Source: Glaciecola amylolytica (GTDB taxonomy: Bacteria > Bacteroidota > Bacteroidia > Flavobacteriales_D > Crocinitomicaceae). From it: DNA of 64,000 nt. Position numbers and translations under genes: made by a program. The notes under the pieces were generated by a model, which was given only the letters and a program-made list of their open reading frames with translations, did not search any database and was not told the DNA's origin. Below are positions 8,776 through 17,250 of the stretch, in pieces (the first letter of the stretch is position 1; every line of letters starts with the position of its first letter). Where the stretch lies: contig CP034120.1 in NCBI GenBank assembly GCA_003856375.1, positions 806,001-870,000 on the forward strand. The letters run 5' to 3'.

Positions 8776-9951
8776 TTAGTTCACTACGAAAATGACTCTT
8801 CGCCCTTTAGCAAGTTTCAGATCATCATCATCTGTTTCTTTGATCTCAGGACTTGGAACATCACTTCCTTTGCTTTCTGATCTCAATCTCGAAGCATTAA
8901 TTCCTTTCGAAATCAAGTATTCCTTCACTGCCTGATTCCGTTTCGTATCCATATCGGAGTAGAAATCTTTCTTTTCAGCAAGTTTATCCTCTTCCGCGTT
9001 ATTGTGTCCGATTACGGTGATAGTCATCGTTGGGTTTTCAGTAAGTACCTTCGCAACAATGTCAAGAGCAGCTTTTGCCTGAGGAGTCAAAAACGTTTTT
9101 CCGAATCCGAAATAAACTTCTTGTTTTTCGATACGATCTTTTGTAGACATTTTGTCGTTATCCGCAACTTGTTTCATATAAACAGTTGTAGACATTTCGT
9201 TTTTGTCTTTGTCATCCGTGTAACACTGACACTCTTCGTCTTTGTCAAGCATTGTAACTACCACATCATCGATGTAATAATAAGCTCCGACGATTTGTGT
9301 GATTTTTGAATCTTTCGGTTTCTTGTTTGTTTCGTACTTGGTATCTTCATCTTTCGTGAAGTTTCCAATCGTCAAAAATTTCTCACCACCTTCAGCTTTG
9401 TATGAAGCACATACTTTTTCCCAGCTGTAAGAAGCATTGAATACTTTATTATCCGGGTGCTGAATTTGAGTTTGATCGATCAGGTGAACTTTTTGGTCCG
9501 TACCGAATTCTTTCTTCGAAATATTTGCTCCGATTTGGTTGCAAGCGTACTTCGATGCTTCAGACATGGAAACGTAGAACGAGATACAATATGTAACATC
9601 TTTTTTCAAAGGTGTTTTTAATTTGGTCATAATGTATGTTCTCGGCATTTTGTTTCCGTAGGAGAAAGCTACAATTCCGGCATAGTTTTCACCTTCTTTC
9701 GGAGCTTCTTTTCCAAAAGCATTTTCAGGAGCACCTACCTCCGGAACTTTTGAGTCACTTAAGAAATAATCTGCTCTGGCACCTGTCGGAGATTTCCAAC
9801 CTGCAGCCAAATCGATCTGTCCCAGTTTTTTAGGTTTTCCTGCATTGGACTCAAATCCTCCATTGTCTACAAGGTTATCTCCCTTTTGTGCAGCTGCAAT
9901 AAATGGTAATCCGATTAAAGCACTTAATGCAACAAGTTGTCTTAGCTTCAT
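8776..9951 (-). CDS. OmpA-family outer-membrane protein with N-terminal exported domain
   Basis: A 391-residue protein if started at the ATG at 9951, which gives a clean signal peptide (MKLRQLVALSALIGLPFIAA, cleaved before Q). A second in-frame ATG at 9966 would add five residues and overlap hemE by 14 nt. After the signal come about 240 residues with features of a jellyroll-like binding domain (NLVDNGGFESN). A C-terminal OmpA/MotB domain follows, from EVYFGFGKTFLTPQAK to GRRVIFVVN, which normally binds peptidoglycan. Its OmpA core is disturbed by an acidic ETDDDD insertion near the C-terminus. The gene follows hemE after one base, so they are probably co-transcribed despite unrelated roles. 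Confidence 0.85.
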   Translation of the reverse strand: MKLRQLVALSALIGLPFIAAAQKGDNLVDNGGFESNAGKPKKLGQIDLAAGWKSPTGARADYFLSDSKVPEVGAPENAFGKEAPKEGENYAGIVAFSYGNKMPRTYIMTKLKTPLKKDVTYCISFYVSMSEASKYACNQIGANISKKEFGTDQKVHLIDQTQIQHPDNKVFNASYSWEKVCASYKAEGGEKFLTIGNFTKDEDTKYETNKKPKDSKITQIVGAYYYIDDVVVTMLDKDEECQCYTDDKDKNEMSTTVYMKQVADNDKMSTKDRIEKQEVYFGFGKTFLTPQAKAALDIVAKVLTENPTMTITVIGHNNAEEDKLAEKKDFYSDMDTKRNQAVKEYLISKGINASRLRSESKGSDVPSPEIKETDDDDLKLAKGRRVIFVVN

Positions 9952-9952
9952 A

Positions 9953-10990
9953 CTATTTGGTTTCATAAGATTTTACAGTTTTAATGAATGTTTTAACCTT
10001 TTCTGGGTCGACATCCGGATAAACACCGTGGCCTAAGTTAACAATATGTCTTTGATTATTGCCGAACGAATTTAACATTTTTATTGTTTCTGTTTCAATA
10101 CTTTGGTGAGAACCATACAATGCACAAGGATCTAAATTACCTTGAAGCGTTCGTGAATCTCCGATCAAAGACCTCATAGCGGGAATATCCATGTTCCAGT
10201 CGAGCCCAATCGTGTTACAATCTAATTTTGCCAAAGCAGGAATCGAAGCAAAAGCACCTTTCGAGAACAAAGTCACCGGAACATTCTCAATTGCGGATGC
10301 AATTTGAGATAAATAAGGAATCGAAAAAGTCGCGTACTGCTCCGTTCCTAAAATTCCAGCCCATGAATCGAAAACTTGTATCATACTTGCTCCGGCTTTA
10401 ACCTGCGCTTTTAAATACGCAATTGTAACATCTGTGATGTGCTGTAACAATCTATGTGCCAAAGCTGGATTTGTGTACAAAAGTTTCCGTGCTTCGCTGA
10501 ATGTTTTGGAACCGTGCCCTTCTACCATGTAACACAAAATAGTCCATGGAGCACCGGCAAATCCGATTACAGGAACACGCCCGTTCAATTGTTTGACGGT
10601 TAGTTTGATTGCTTCCAGAACATAACCCAAACGATCTTCCACATCGAAATCAAATTCGAGACGTTTTGCCTCTTCTTCCGAACGAATGGTGTGTTCAAAC
10701 CAGGGACCTCTTTTTTCGACCATCTGGTAAGGAATGTTCATCGCTTCCGGAACAACTAAAATGTCCGAAAAGATGATTGCAGCATCCACATCCAGAATAT
10801 CTACCGGCTGAATAGTTACTTCTGCCGCCAAAGCAGGAGTTTCAACCAATTCTTTGAATCCGCTGACGCTTTCTCGTACGGCACGGTATTCAGGTAAAAT
10901 TCTGCCCGCCTGACGCATTAACCAAACAGGGTATCTTTCAATATCTTCGCCTTTTGCAGCGCGTAAGATCAAATCATTTTGCAAATTCAT
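9953..10990 (-). CDS. hemE: Uroporphyrinogen decarboxylase
   Basis: A 345-residue protein of full family length. It decarboxylates the four acetate side chains of uroporphyrinogen III to give coproporphyrinogen III in haem synthesis, in the cytosol. The signature [16 protein letters not shown] lies near residue 21, with the family-conserved Arg and Asp side chains, and [17 protein letters not shown] is the second conserved block. The start is the ATG at 10990; the codon three bases upstream is TTG. The -7 box ends only 5 nt before the ATG, so the transcript is probably leaderless. The OmpA-family gene follows directly. No other haem gene is present in the window. Confidence 0.96.
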   Translation of the reverse strand: MNLQNDLILRAAKGEDIERYPVWLMRQAGRILPEYRAVRESVSGFKELVETPALAAEVTIQPVDILDVDAAIIFSDILVVPEAMNIPYQMVEKRGPWFEHTIRSEEEAKRLEFDFDVEDRLGYVLEAIKLTVKQLNGRVPVIGFAGAPWTILCYMVEGHGSKTFSEARKLLYTNPALAHRLLQHITDVTIAYLKAQVKAGASMIQVFDSWAGILGTEQYATFSIPYLSQIASAIENVPVTLFSKGAFASIPALAKLDCNTIGLDWNMDIPAMRSLIGDSRTLQGNLDPCALYGSHQSIETETIKMLNSFGNNQRHIVNLGHGVYPDVDPEKVKTFIKTVKSYETK

Positions 10991-10995
10991 CAATG

Positions 10996-11003
10996 CAAAA
11001 GTA
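10996..11003 (-). promoter_or_regulatory. -7 box of hemE
   Basis: TACTTTTG on the minus strand matches TAnnTTTG. The expected transcription start falls within a few bases of the hemE ATG at 10990. The -33 element is weak: a TTTC about 21 nt upstream. Confidence 0.5.
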
Positions 11004-11045
11004 AGGTTTTATGTAAAATAAGGTGAAACGAAAGACCCGGAAAGT

Positions 11046-11438
11046 TTACTCAGAAGCAAACTCTTCTAAAACTTCTTCCAGATGTTCGTTGTCGAGTATT
11101 TCGGAACGTTTGAAGTTCTTTTGAAAAAGAGCACCTTTTCGATGATGCTTTTTATTATATGATTGGGCGTAGCTATTGAATAGATCAGACATTTTACGAC
11201 TTAAAAATTTGTTTGATTGAAAAGATTGCTTTGCCTGACCTTTTAAGATCCGAAGATCATTGAATTCAATTACGAGATGAAATTCGGTTGGTGATAATTT
11301 CAATGCGTGTAACTGTCCGATTGGATCGATGTATTTTTGAATTTTTGTTTGAAATAAGGTGTAATCTTCTGCTTGTCTGAACAGTAATTCCGGTTGAACG
11401 GAAGAATTGTGAATGTGATAGATGAATGTTGCTTCCAT
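11046..11438 (-). CDS. Degenerate REP-associated (Y1/RAYT) transposase-like protein
   Basis: A 130-residue protein with the layout of the N-terminal part of Bacteroidota RAYT/IS200-like transposases. YHIHNSSVQPELLFRQAEDY aligns by eye with the usual YHIYNRGN...F.DYxxF opening, and SYNKKHHRKGALFQKNFKR with the NK..R.GxLFQ..FK block. The HUH metal site, normally N-H-F-H, reads T-E-F-H at 51-54, so the first His is lost. The protein ends before the usual YIHxNP and tyrosine region. It therefore cannot be a normal Y1 nuclease: either a decayed element remnant or a domesticated nucleic-acid-binding protein. The frame is intact from ATG at 11438. A nested palindrome lies just upstream. Confidence 0.65.
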   Translation of the reverse strand: MEATFIYHIHNSSVQPELLFRQAEDYTLFQTKIQKYIDPIGQLHALKLSPTEFHLVIEFNDLRILKGQAKQSFQSNKFLSRKMSDLFNSYAQSYNKKHHRKGALFQKNFKRSEILDNEHLEEVLEEFASE

Positions 11439-11520
11439 GAATGTGATTTTAGAATGAAATTAAAATGAAGGATTGGGAAATCCAACAAAAAAACGTTCAT
11501 TTTAAAACCCAAAAATTGTT

Positions 11521-11539
11521 CTAGGGTTATAAACCCTAG
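11521..11539. repeat. Palindrome CTAGGGT / ACCCTAG beside the RAYT-like gene
   Basis: Perfect 7-bp arms around TATAA, 83 nt upstream of the RAYT-like start codon. A second, longer-range inverted pair, GAAGGGTG at 11539-11546 and CACCCTTC at 11599-11606, begins at its right edge and encloses a small TGAGC/GCTCA hairpin. The right copy runs over the last bases of ung. Confidence 0.6.
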
Positions 11540-11604
11540 AAGGGTGACTAACTTTTTTTGGTGTATATCCATGTGAGCGCGCGAAGCTCATCTCAGCACA
11601 CCCT

Positions 11605-12279
11605 TCAAGCCCACTTAATCGGAGTCTCTCCCCGTTGAACCAAAATCTCATTGATTCTTGAAAAGGGCTTGCTTCCGAAAAATCCGCGATAAGCCGATAG
11701 TGGAGAGGGATGAGGTGCTTTCAGAATAATATGTTTGTTGGTGTTAACCCGTGAAGCTTTCGCCTGAGCCGGAGAGCCCCATAAAACAAAAATAACACCA
11801 TCCAGTTCATTGTTGATTGTTTCAATCACTTCATCGGTGAAGCGTTCCCAACCTTGATTTGCGTGAGAAAGTGGTTGACCTTCGCGAACGGTTAATAGCG
11901 AATTTAAAAGCAAAACTCCCTGATTGGCCCAATGATTCAAATCGCCGTTTGCCGGAGCTTTGATTCCCAAATCATCTTCCAGCTCTTTGAAAATGTTCTG
12001 TAAACTTTTGGGCAATGGCCGCACATGAGAGTCGCAGCTGAAACACAACCCATGAGCATGACCTCTTGTCGGATAAGGATCCTGACCTAAAATCACAACC
12101 TTGATCTGATCGAACGGACAGCTGTCAAATGCACGGAAAATGTATTTCCCTTCCGGAAAAATCTGAGTCGGAAAACGATTGTATTCTTCTTTGACAAAAC
12201 GAACCAGATTTTCAAAGTAAGGCGAGTCAAATGACTTCTGAAGGGCCTTTTCCCACGATGAATCTATAGAAACTTTCAT
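11605..12279 (-). CDS. ung: Uracil-DNA glycosylase (family 1)
   Basis: A 224-residue protein of normal length for family-1 UNG. It removes uracil from DNA to start base-excision repair. The water-activating loop GQDPYP is at 65-70 with the catalytic Asp at 67. The Leu-intercalation loop HPSPLSAYRGFFG begins at His190. GLCFS (77-81) holds the uracil-stacking Phe80, and LLLNSLLTVR contains the conserved Asn126. The start at 12279 is the only sensible ATG. It is divergent from the PorP/SprF gene with a 37-nt gap, so the promoters overlap. The inverted-repeat arm at 11599-11606 overlaps its stop codon. Confidence 0.97.
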   Translation of the reverse strand: MKVSIDSSWEKALQKSFDSPYFENLVRFVKEEYNRFPTQIFPEGKYIFRAFDSCPFDQIKVVILGQDPYPTRGHAHGLCFSCDSHVRPLPKSLQNIFKELEDDLGIKAPANGDLNHWANQGVLLLNSLLTVREGQPLSHANQGWERFTDEVIETINNELDGVIFVLWGSPAQAKASRVNTNKHIILKAPHPSPLSAYRGFFGSKPFSRINEILVQRGETPIKWA

Positions 12280-12316
12280 TCGACGAAGATAATTAATCTG
12301 TTTTTACTATGTTCGC

Positions 12317-13234
12317 ATGCAAAATCTGAACACGATGAAATTACCTAAAAATCGGATCATTATTACACTTGTTTTAAGCTTCTCTCAAAGCGTTTTTGGG
12401 CAGCAGGAACCCCGAAGTGCATTCTTTTGGAACAATTATATGCATACCAATCCGGCAATGACGGGAGCTGTTTACAAACATCACGCAAATGCTCAGTGGA
12501 GAAATCAATGGACGAAGATTAATGGCGCTCCGACTACTTTGTGGCTGAATTATGCCATGAAACTTGATTCGATTAACAGCGGAGTAGGAGTGAGTTATGA
12601 GTACGATGTAATCGGGTTGAATAAATCGCACACGGCTCTGTTGTCATACGCTTATCATATTCCGATCAAAAAAATGTTTTTGTCTCTGGGAGCTTCGGCA
12701 GGATTGAAAACCTTAAGATTCGATGCTTCGAAATTGGTTTTTTCTACTCCGGAACCACAATACACGACACGAAATTACGATCCGGTTTTTCAATGTGATT
12801 TCGGAATTGCCCTGCACTCAGAAAAATGGAATGTCGGAGTAAGTATGACACAGCTGAACGGGGCTCAATTCGATGATGACGATTTCCCATATAAAAACAG
12901 GGCTCACCTTTGGGTATTTGCAGATTATACCTTTGGGTTGGGGGAAAACTGGAAACTGACACCAAGACTTCAATCCTACAGCGATGGAAAAACCTCTGTA
13001 TGTTCTTCACTGGCCTTATTGGCAACATGGAAAGACCGCTTGTGGTTTGGCGCAACAGCAAGTGTTCCTTCCAAAGGAGGAACTTATAATGTGGGACCAA
13101 TGATCGGTTACGATATCGCAGGGAAATTCAGACTGGCTTATGCTTATGAATTTTGGATCAGTAGTTACAATACTTCCAGTTCAATTGCGAATAACGGAAG
13201 TCATGAAATTCTTCTTTCCTATCAGTTGAAATAA
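12317..13234 (+). CDS. PorP/SprF-family type IX secretion outer-membrane protein
   Basis: A 305-residue barrel protein. After a signal peptide comes the family hallmark FFWNNYMHTNPAMTGAVYKH, then barrel strands to a C-terminal HEILLSYQLK. PorP/SprF proteins sit in the outer membrane and help type B T9SS cargo (those with gliding-associated C-terminal domains) reach or stay on the surface. Two type B cargo genes occur at 30.4 and 33.2 kb, but this PorP copy is not adjacent to them. The first ATG is at 12317; the ATG at 12335 (MKLPKNRII) gives a more usual signal peptide and may be the true start. Confidence 0.85.
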   Translation: MQNLNTMKLPKNRIIITLVLSFSQSVFGQQEPRSAFFWNNYMHTNPAMTGAVYKHHANAQWRNQWTKINGAPTTLWLNYAMKLDSINSGVGVSYEYDVIGLNKSHTALLSYAYHIPIKKMFLSLGASAGLKTLRFDASKLVFSTPEPQYTTRNYDPVFQCDFGIALHSEKWNVGVSMTQLNGAQFDDDDFPYKNRAHLWVFADYTFGLGENWKLTPRLQSYSDGKTSVCSSLALLATWKDRLWFGATASVPSKGGTYNVGPMIGYDIAGKFRLAYAYEFWISSYNTSSSIANNGSHEILLSYQLK

Positions 13235-13312
13235 TCTCCAACTGAAAGTCTTGTCTCTAACCCCCAATAGCCTTGACTCTACTTTTCACTTTTAAATTCC
13301 CACTTTTTGAAC

Positions 13313-13320
13313 TACTTTTG
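13313..13320 (+). promoter_or_regulatory. -7 box of prfC
   Basis: TACTTTTG matches TAnnTTTG, 19 nt before the prfC ATG at 13340. No clear -33 TTTG is seen. Confidence 0.45.
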
Positions 13321-13339
13321 CACCCGTAAAACAGCAATC

Positions 13340-14944
13340 ATGAGCAACGAAGTAGAAATTGAAAAGCGAAGAACCTTTGGAATTATCTCGCATCCCGATG
13401 CAGGTAAAACAACATTGACTGAAAAGCTCCTGCTTTTTGGTGGTGCAATTCAATCTGCGGGTGCTGTTAAGAACAATAAAATCAAGAAATCGGCTACTTC
13501 GGATTTCATGGAAATTGAAAAGCAACGTGGAATTTCCGTTGCAACTTCCGTAATGGCTTTTGAATATTCCGGAAAACAGATCAATATTTTGGATACTCCC
13601 GGTCACAAGGACTTTGCGGAAGATACTTACAGAACATTGACTGCGGTCGACAGTGTGATTTTGGTGATCGACTGTGCAAACGGGGTGGAGGAACAAACCA
13701 AACGTTTGATGGAAGTTTGTCGCATGCGGAAAACTCCGGTGATCATTTTTATCAATAAAATGGACCGCGACGGAAAAGATCCGTTTGAATTGCTGGATGA
13801 ATTGGAATCTTCCTTGGATATTCATGTTCGACCTTTGGCATGGCCAATCGGAATGGGAGATCGTTTCCAGGGAGTTTATAACATCTACGACAAAAATATA
13901 AACCTGTTTGCGGCAAATAAAACCAAGATCTCAACAGATATCGTGTCCCTTTCGGATATTCATTCAGCTGAATTGGATGAATTGGTTGGAGATAGTCCTG
14001 CCAATGAATTGCGGGAAGAACTGGAAACAATTGAAGGAGTTTACGATCCGTTCGACCGTGAAACATACCTTTCGGGAGATGTTGCTCCGGTGTTTTTCGG
14101 ATCGGCGGTAAATAATTTCGGGGTAAAGGAATTGTTGGACACATTTGTGCGAATTTCGCCTTCTCCGAGAGGAAGAGATACGGATACGAAACGAATCGAA
14201 CCTTCAGATAAAAAATTCTCCGGATTTGTATTTAAGATTCACGCGAATCTCGACCCGAAACACCGCGACCGTATTGCGTTTTTACGTATCGTTTCCGGAA
14301 AATTCGAACGAAATACCTTCTACAACCACGTGCGTTTGGATAAGAAATTCAAATTCGCAAACCCAACTTCATTCATGGCGCAGGATAAAAGCGTGATCGA
14401 TGAAGCGTATCCGGGAGATGTAATTGGTCTGTACGATACAGGAAACTTCAAAATTGGAGATACTTTGAGCGAAGGCGAAAACTTTATGTTCAAAGGAATT
14501 CCGAGCTTCTCTCCCGAGTTATTTCAGGAATTGGAGAATCTCGATCCGATGAAATCCAAGCAATTGGAAAAAGGAGTTTCTCAGTTAATGGATGAAGGAG
14601 TTGCTCAGTTGTTTATTCAGCAGCCCGGAAACAGAAAGATCATCGGAACGGTGGGGCAGCTTCAGTTCGAAGTAATTGCTTATCGTTTGGAGCATGAATA
14701 CGGTGCAAAATGTCGTTTTGTTCCGAGAAACTTCCACAAAGCATGTTGGATCACAACCGATAATGAAGATCAACTGAAAGATTTCATGCGGGCAAAATCG
14801 CAATACCTGGCAAAAGATAAAGACGACAATCTGGTATTCCTTGCCGAAACATCGTTCTTACTGCAAATGGCTGAAAAAGATTATCCGGATTTGACTTTCC
14901 ATACAACCAGTGAATTCAAATTAGAAGCGAAACACGCGAATTAA
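13340..14944 (+). CDS. prfC: Peptide chain release factor 3
   Basis: A 534-residue translational GTPase of full length. RF3 recycles class-I release factors from the ribosome after termination. The G1 motif reads [10 protein letters not shown]3 DTPGHKDF and G4 NKMD. The C-terminal half follows RF3 rather than EF-G or LepA order, with the RF3-like block [18 protein letters not shown]. The start is ATG at 13340 ([17 protein letters not shown]); an upstream in-frame TTG is not needed and precedes the promoter box. It converges on the HsdR_N gene, with a long palindromic terminator between them. Confidence 0.97.
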   Translation: MSNEVEIEKRRTFGIISHPDAGKTTLTEKLLLFGGAIQSAGAVKNNKIKKSATSDFMEIEKQRGISVATSVMAFEYSGKQINILDTPGHKDFAEDTYRTLTAVDSVILVIDCANGVEEQTKRLMEVCRMRKTPVIIFINKMDRDGKDPFELLDELESSLDIHVRPLAWPIGMGDRFQGVYNIYDKNINLFAANKTKISTDIVSLSDIHSAELDELVGDSPANELREELETIEGVYDPFDRETYLSGDVAPVFFGSAVNNFGVKELLDTFVRISPSPRGRDTDTKRIEPSDKKFSGFVFKIHANLDPKHRDRIAFLRIVSGKFERNTFYNHVRLDKKFKFANPTSFMAQDKSVIDEAYPGDVIGLYDTGNFKIGDTLSEGENFMFKGIPSFSPELFQELENLDPMKSKQLEKGVSQLMDEGVAQLFIQQPGNRKIIGTVGQLQFEVIAYRLEHEYGAKCRFVPRNFHKACWITTDNEDQLKDFMRAKSQYLAKDKDDNLVFLAETSFLLQMAEKDYPDLTFHTTSEFKLEAKHAN

Positions 14945-14984
14945 AGAAAGTAAGGGGTGAAAAATTTTTCGTCCCTACTTTCTT
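14944..14984. terminator. Long palindromic bidirectional terminator, GAAAAATTTTTC-core family, copy 1
   Basis: Arms AAGAAAGTAAGGGGTGAAAAA and TTTTTCGTCCCTACTTTCTT pair with one bulge and two G-U pairs. It sits exactly between the convergent prfC and HsdR_N genes. It shares its GGG-YGAAAAATTTTTC core with three other palindromes in the window. Confidence 0.75.
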
Positions 14985-14997
14985 GCATATTTCTCAG

Positions 14998-15435
14998 TTA
15001 CAAATTCGGAACATCCTCCAAAAACACATCCGGATTGCTGCATTCCACAATCACGTGGTTCAATCCGTTGGTCATCCAAAAGAAGGAAGCCTTGCTTTTC
15101 TGAATGTAATTGCTCGTTTGCAGGAAAACCTTCTCATCCAGATTGATTTCCGGAGCTTTACACTCGATGATGAGTCGGGCATTTCCGAAGGAATCCACAA
15201 CTACCACGTCACATCTTCTGTTTTGACCGTTGATCTTCAGTAAATGCTCGCTGTTAATGCGTTCAATGGGAGTTTTTTTATGATTGATGAGGTAGTGAAT
15301 CACATGTTGACGTACCCATTCTTCCGGTGTCAAAAGCAGTTTCTTTCTGCGAACAACACACCAAACGAAAAATTCATCCTTCTCTTTAGAAAGCTTCAGT
15401 TCTGCAGAAGGTAAATTCAACGACGGATAAGACAT
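14998..15435 (-). CDS. Orphan HsdR_N-type PD-(D/E)XK nuclease-fold protein
   Basis: A 145-residue protein matching the type I restriction enzyme R-protein N-terminal domain (HSDR_N_2 type) as a free-standing unit. Key residues are Asp76 in RCDVVVVD and Glu91-x-Lys93 in LIIECKAP, which make a PD-(D/E)XK metal site. There is no helicase or methylase partner nearby, so it is not a restriction system here. Such single-domain proteins are widespread in Bacteroidota near holA; their role is not established, and DNA repair is a guess. It is divergent from holA, with a mirrored -7 box on each side. ATG at 15435 is only 4 nt from its box. Confidence 0.85.
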   Translation of the reverse strand: MSYPSLNLPSAELKLSKEKDEFFVWCVVRRKKLLLTPEEWVRQHVIHYLINHKKTPIERINSEHLLKINGQNRRCDVVVVDSFGNARLIIECKAPEINLDEKVFLQTSNYIQKSKASFFWMTNGLNHVIVECSNPDVFLEDVPNL

Positions 15436-15439
15436 GTCT

Positions 15440-15447
15440 CAAAATTA
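15440..15447 (-). promoter_or_regulatory. -7 box of the HsdR_N gene
   Basis: TAATTTTG on the minus strand, 4 nt before the ATG at 15435. The expected start of transcription is at or next to the start codon. It lies in a 13-base sequence, ATTCGTAATTTTG, that is mirrored before holA. Confidence 0.5.
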
Positions 15448-15555
15448 CGAATTCCTGATTATAAACTTTAGGTTTCGATAGAGCAGAGATCAAGTATAGA
15501 TATAGTATCAAAATATTATAGGTTTGTATCCCGACAATTATCTTGTCATAATTCG

Positions 15556-15563
15556 TAATTTTG
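15556..15563 (+). promoter_or_regulatory. -7 box of holA
   Basis: TAATTTTG, 4 nt before the holA ATG at 15568, within the same ATTCGTAATTTTG as before the divergent HsdR_N gene. This implies a leaderless or near-leaderless transcript. Confidence 0.5.
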
Positions 15564-15567
15564 AAAT

Positions 15568-16566
15568 ATGGATTACAAAGCTCTTCTCAAGGACATCAAA
15601 AGCGGTTCATTTCAGCCTTTATATGTGTTGCATGGCGAAGAACCCTATTTCATCGATGTAGTTTCGGACGCCATTATTGAAAATGCGGTAGACGAATCTG
15701 AAAAGGATTTCAATCTGGCAATTTATTACGGCAGAGATATCGATGTGATGACCTTAATGAGCGAAGCACGCAGTTTTCCGTTCATGGGAACGCGAAAAGT
15801 GGTGGTGATTCGTGAAGCTCAGGATTTGAAAGATCTGTATGAGTTGGAGAAATTGCTCCCGAATCTGGTGGAAACCAACATTCTGGTCTTGTGTCATAAA
15901 TACAAAGCTCTCGACGGAAAACGAAAATTCACTAAAGATCTGGTGAAATATGGTGTCAATTTCAAATCAGAGAAAGTCAAAGACTACAACCTGACCGAAT
16001 GGATTGCAACCTATGTTCGTTCCGAAGGATATGAAATTACATCGAAAGCTGCTGCCTTGCTGGGAGAGTTCTTAGGAAATGATTTGTCGCGAATCGTGAA
16101 CGAACTTGATAAACTGGCGATTGTACTCGAAAAAGGAACCAAGATTTCGGACATTCACATCGAAGAAAATATTGGGATTTCGAAAGATTACAATGTGTTT
16201 GAGCTGGTAAATGCCGTTGCAGTCAGAGATTCTCTGAAAGCTATGCAAATTGCCGATTATTTTGAGAAAAACCCGAAAGATCATTCCATTATTGTCGTGA
16301 TTCCTTCGGTGTTCAAACTCTTCACAAACATGATGCGCGTTCATTTCGCTCCGAATAAAAGTCCGGATGCGATTGCTTCTTCTGTAGGATTGCATCCTTT
16401 TGTAGCAAAAGAATTGGTGCGCAACAGCCCGAATTATCCACCCAAGATTTTAGCAAGAAACGTAGAAATTCTTCATAATTACGACCTGAAAGCCAAAGGA
16501 GTAGGGAACAGCTCTACTTCCGACGGGCAATTACTGAAAGAAATGTTGGTTCAAATACTCAATTAA
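15568..16566 (+). CDS. holA: DNA polymerase III subunit delta
   Basis: A 332-residue protein of normal length. It opens with DIKSGSFQPLYVLHGEEPYF, the hallmark of the delta subunit N-terminus (Walker-like fold without a P-loop). The middle LLGEFLGNDLSRIVNELDKL is the conserved clamp-loader segment. It is the wrench of the clamp loader that opens the beta sliding clamp at replication forks, in the cytosol. It starts a likely operon: the rsmE ATG overlaps its stop codon by one base, and the DUF4159 gene follows rsmE after 4 nt. Confidence 0.93.
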   Translation: MDYKALLKDIKSGSFQPLYVLHGEEPYFIDVVSDAIIENAVDESEKDFNLAIYYGRDIDVMTLMSEARSFPFMGTRKVVVIREAQDLKDLYELEKLLPNLVETNILVLCHKYKALDGKRKFTKDLVKYGVNFKSEKVKDYNLTEWIATYVRSEGYEITSKAAALLGEFLGNDLSRIVNELDKLAIVLEKGTKISDIHIEENIGISKDYNVFELVNAVAVRDSLKAMQIADYFEKNPKDHSIIVVIPSVFKLFTNMMRVHFAPNKSPDAIASSVGLHPFVAKELVRNSPNYPPKILARNVEILHNYDLKAKGVGNSSTSDGQLLKEMLVQILN

Positions 16567-17246
16567 TGAGACGCTTTTTCCTCTTAGAAATCCCGGATTC
16601 GGAAACATTTCACCTTCCGGAAGAAGAATCCAAACACATTGTGCGGGTTTTACGTTACGAAAACGGAGATCAGTTACTGCTTTTGGATGGGAAAGGTTTG
16701 ATTGTTACCGCAGAAGTTGCGGATGCGCATCCGAAAAAATGTTTGGTGAAAGTGGTTTTGAAAGAACTGAAAAAACGACCGGAATCAGGCTTCCACCTGG
16801 CAATTGCCCCAACCAAGAATCTGGATCGGATGGAATGGATGGTGGAAAAGATTGTGGAGGTCGGAGCAACGAAAATTTCCTTTTTGAATTGCGAACGCTC
16901 AGAACGTGTGCAATTGAAACTTGATCGTTTGCAGCGGGTTGCCATTTCCGCAATGAAACAGGCACAGCACGATTTTTTATTGGAAATAGAAGAACTTCAG
17001 TCTTTTGCAGATTTTATCGTGAAAAACCCGAACGGAGGCATTGCTCACTGTATGGATGGAGATAAGAAACCGGTGAATCAATTGAAGAACCATTCGCGCA
17101 TTTTGATTGGTCCGGAAGGCGACTTTAGCGAAAAGGAAGTAGAACTGGCTTTGAAACATGGCTACGAAGCTGTACATTTGGGAGAATCACGCCTTAGAAC
17201 TGAAACCGCCGGAATGGTAGCTTGCGTTTTGGCAATTAATAGTTAA
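16566..17246 (+). CDS. rsmE: 16S rRNA (uracil(1498)-N(3))-methyltransferase
   Basis: A 226-residue SPOUT methyltransferase. It methylates N3 of U1498 in 16S rRNA in the small subunit decoding region. The N-terminal PUA-like part opens with RRFFLLE and HIVRVLRYENGDQLLLLDG. The C-terminal trefoil knot has ILIGPEGDFSEKEVELAL and LGESRLRTETAGMVA, the SAM-binding signature of the family. The start overlaps the holA stop (TAATG), so the two are translationally coupled. A DUF4159 gene follows after 4 nt. Confidence 0.95.
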   Translation: MRRFFLLEIPDSETFHLPEEESKHIVRVLRYENGDQLLLLDGKGLIVTAEVADAHPKKCLVKVVLKELKKRPESGFHLAIAPTKNLDRMEWMVEKIVEVGATKISFLNCERSERVQLKLDRLQRVAISAMKQAQHDFLLEIEELQSFADFIVKNPNGGIAHCMDGDKKPVNQLKNHSRILIGPEGDFSEKEVELALKHGYEAVHLGESRLRTETAGMVACVLAINS

Positions 17247-17250
17247 TGGA

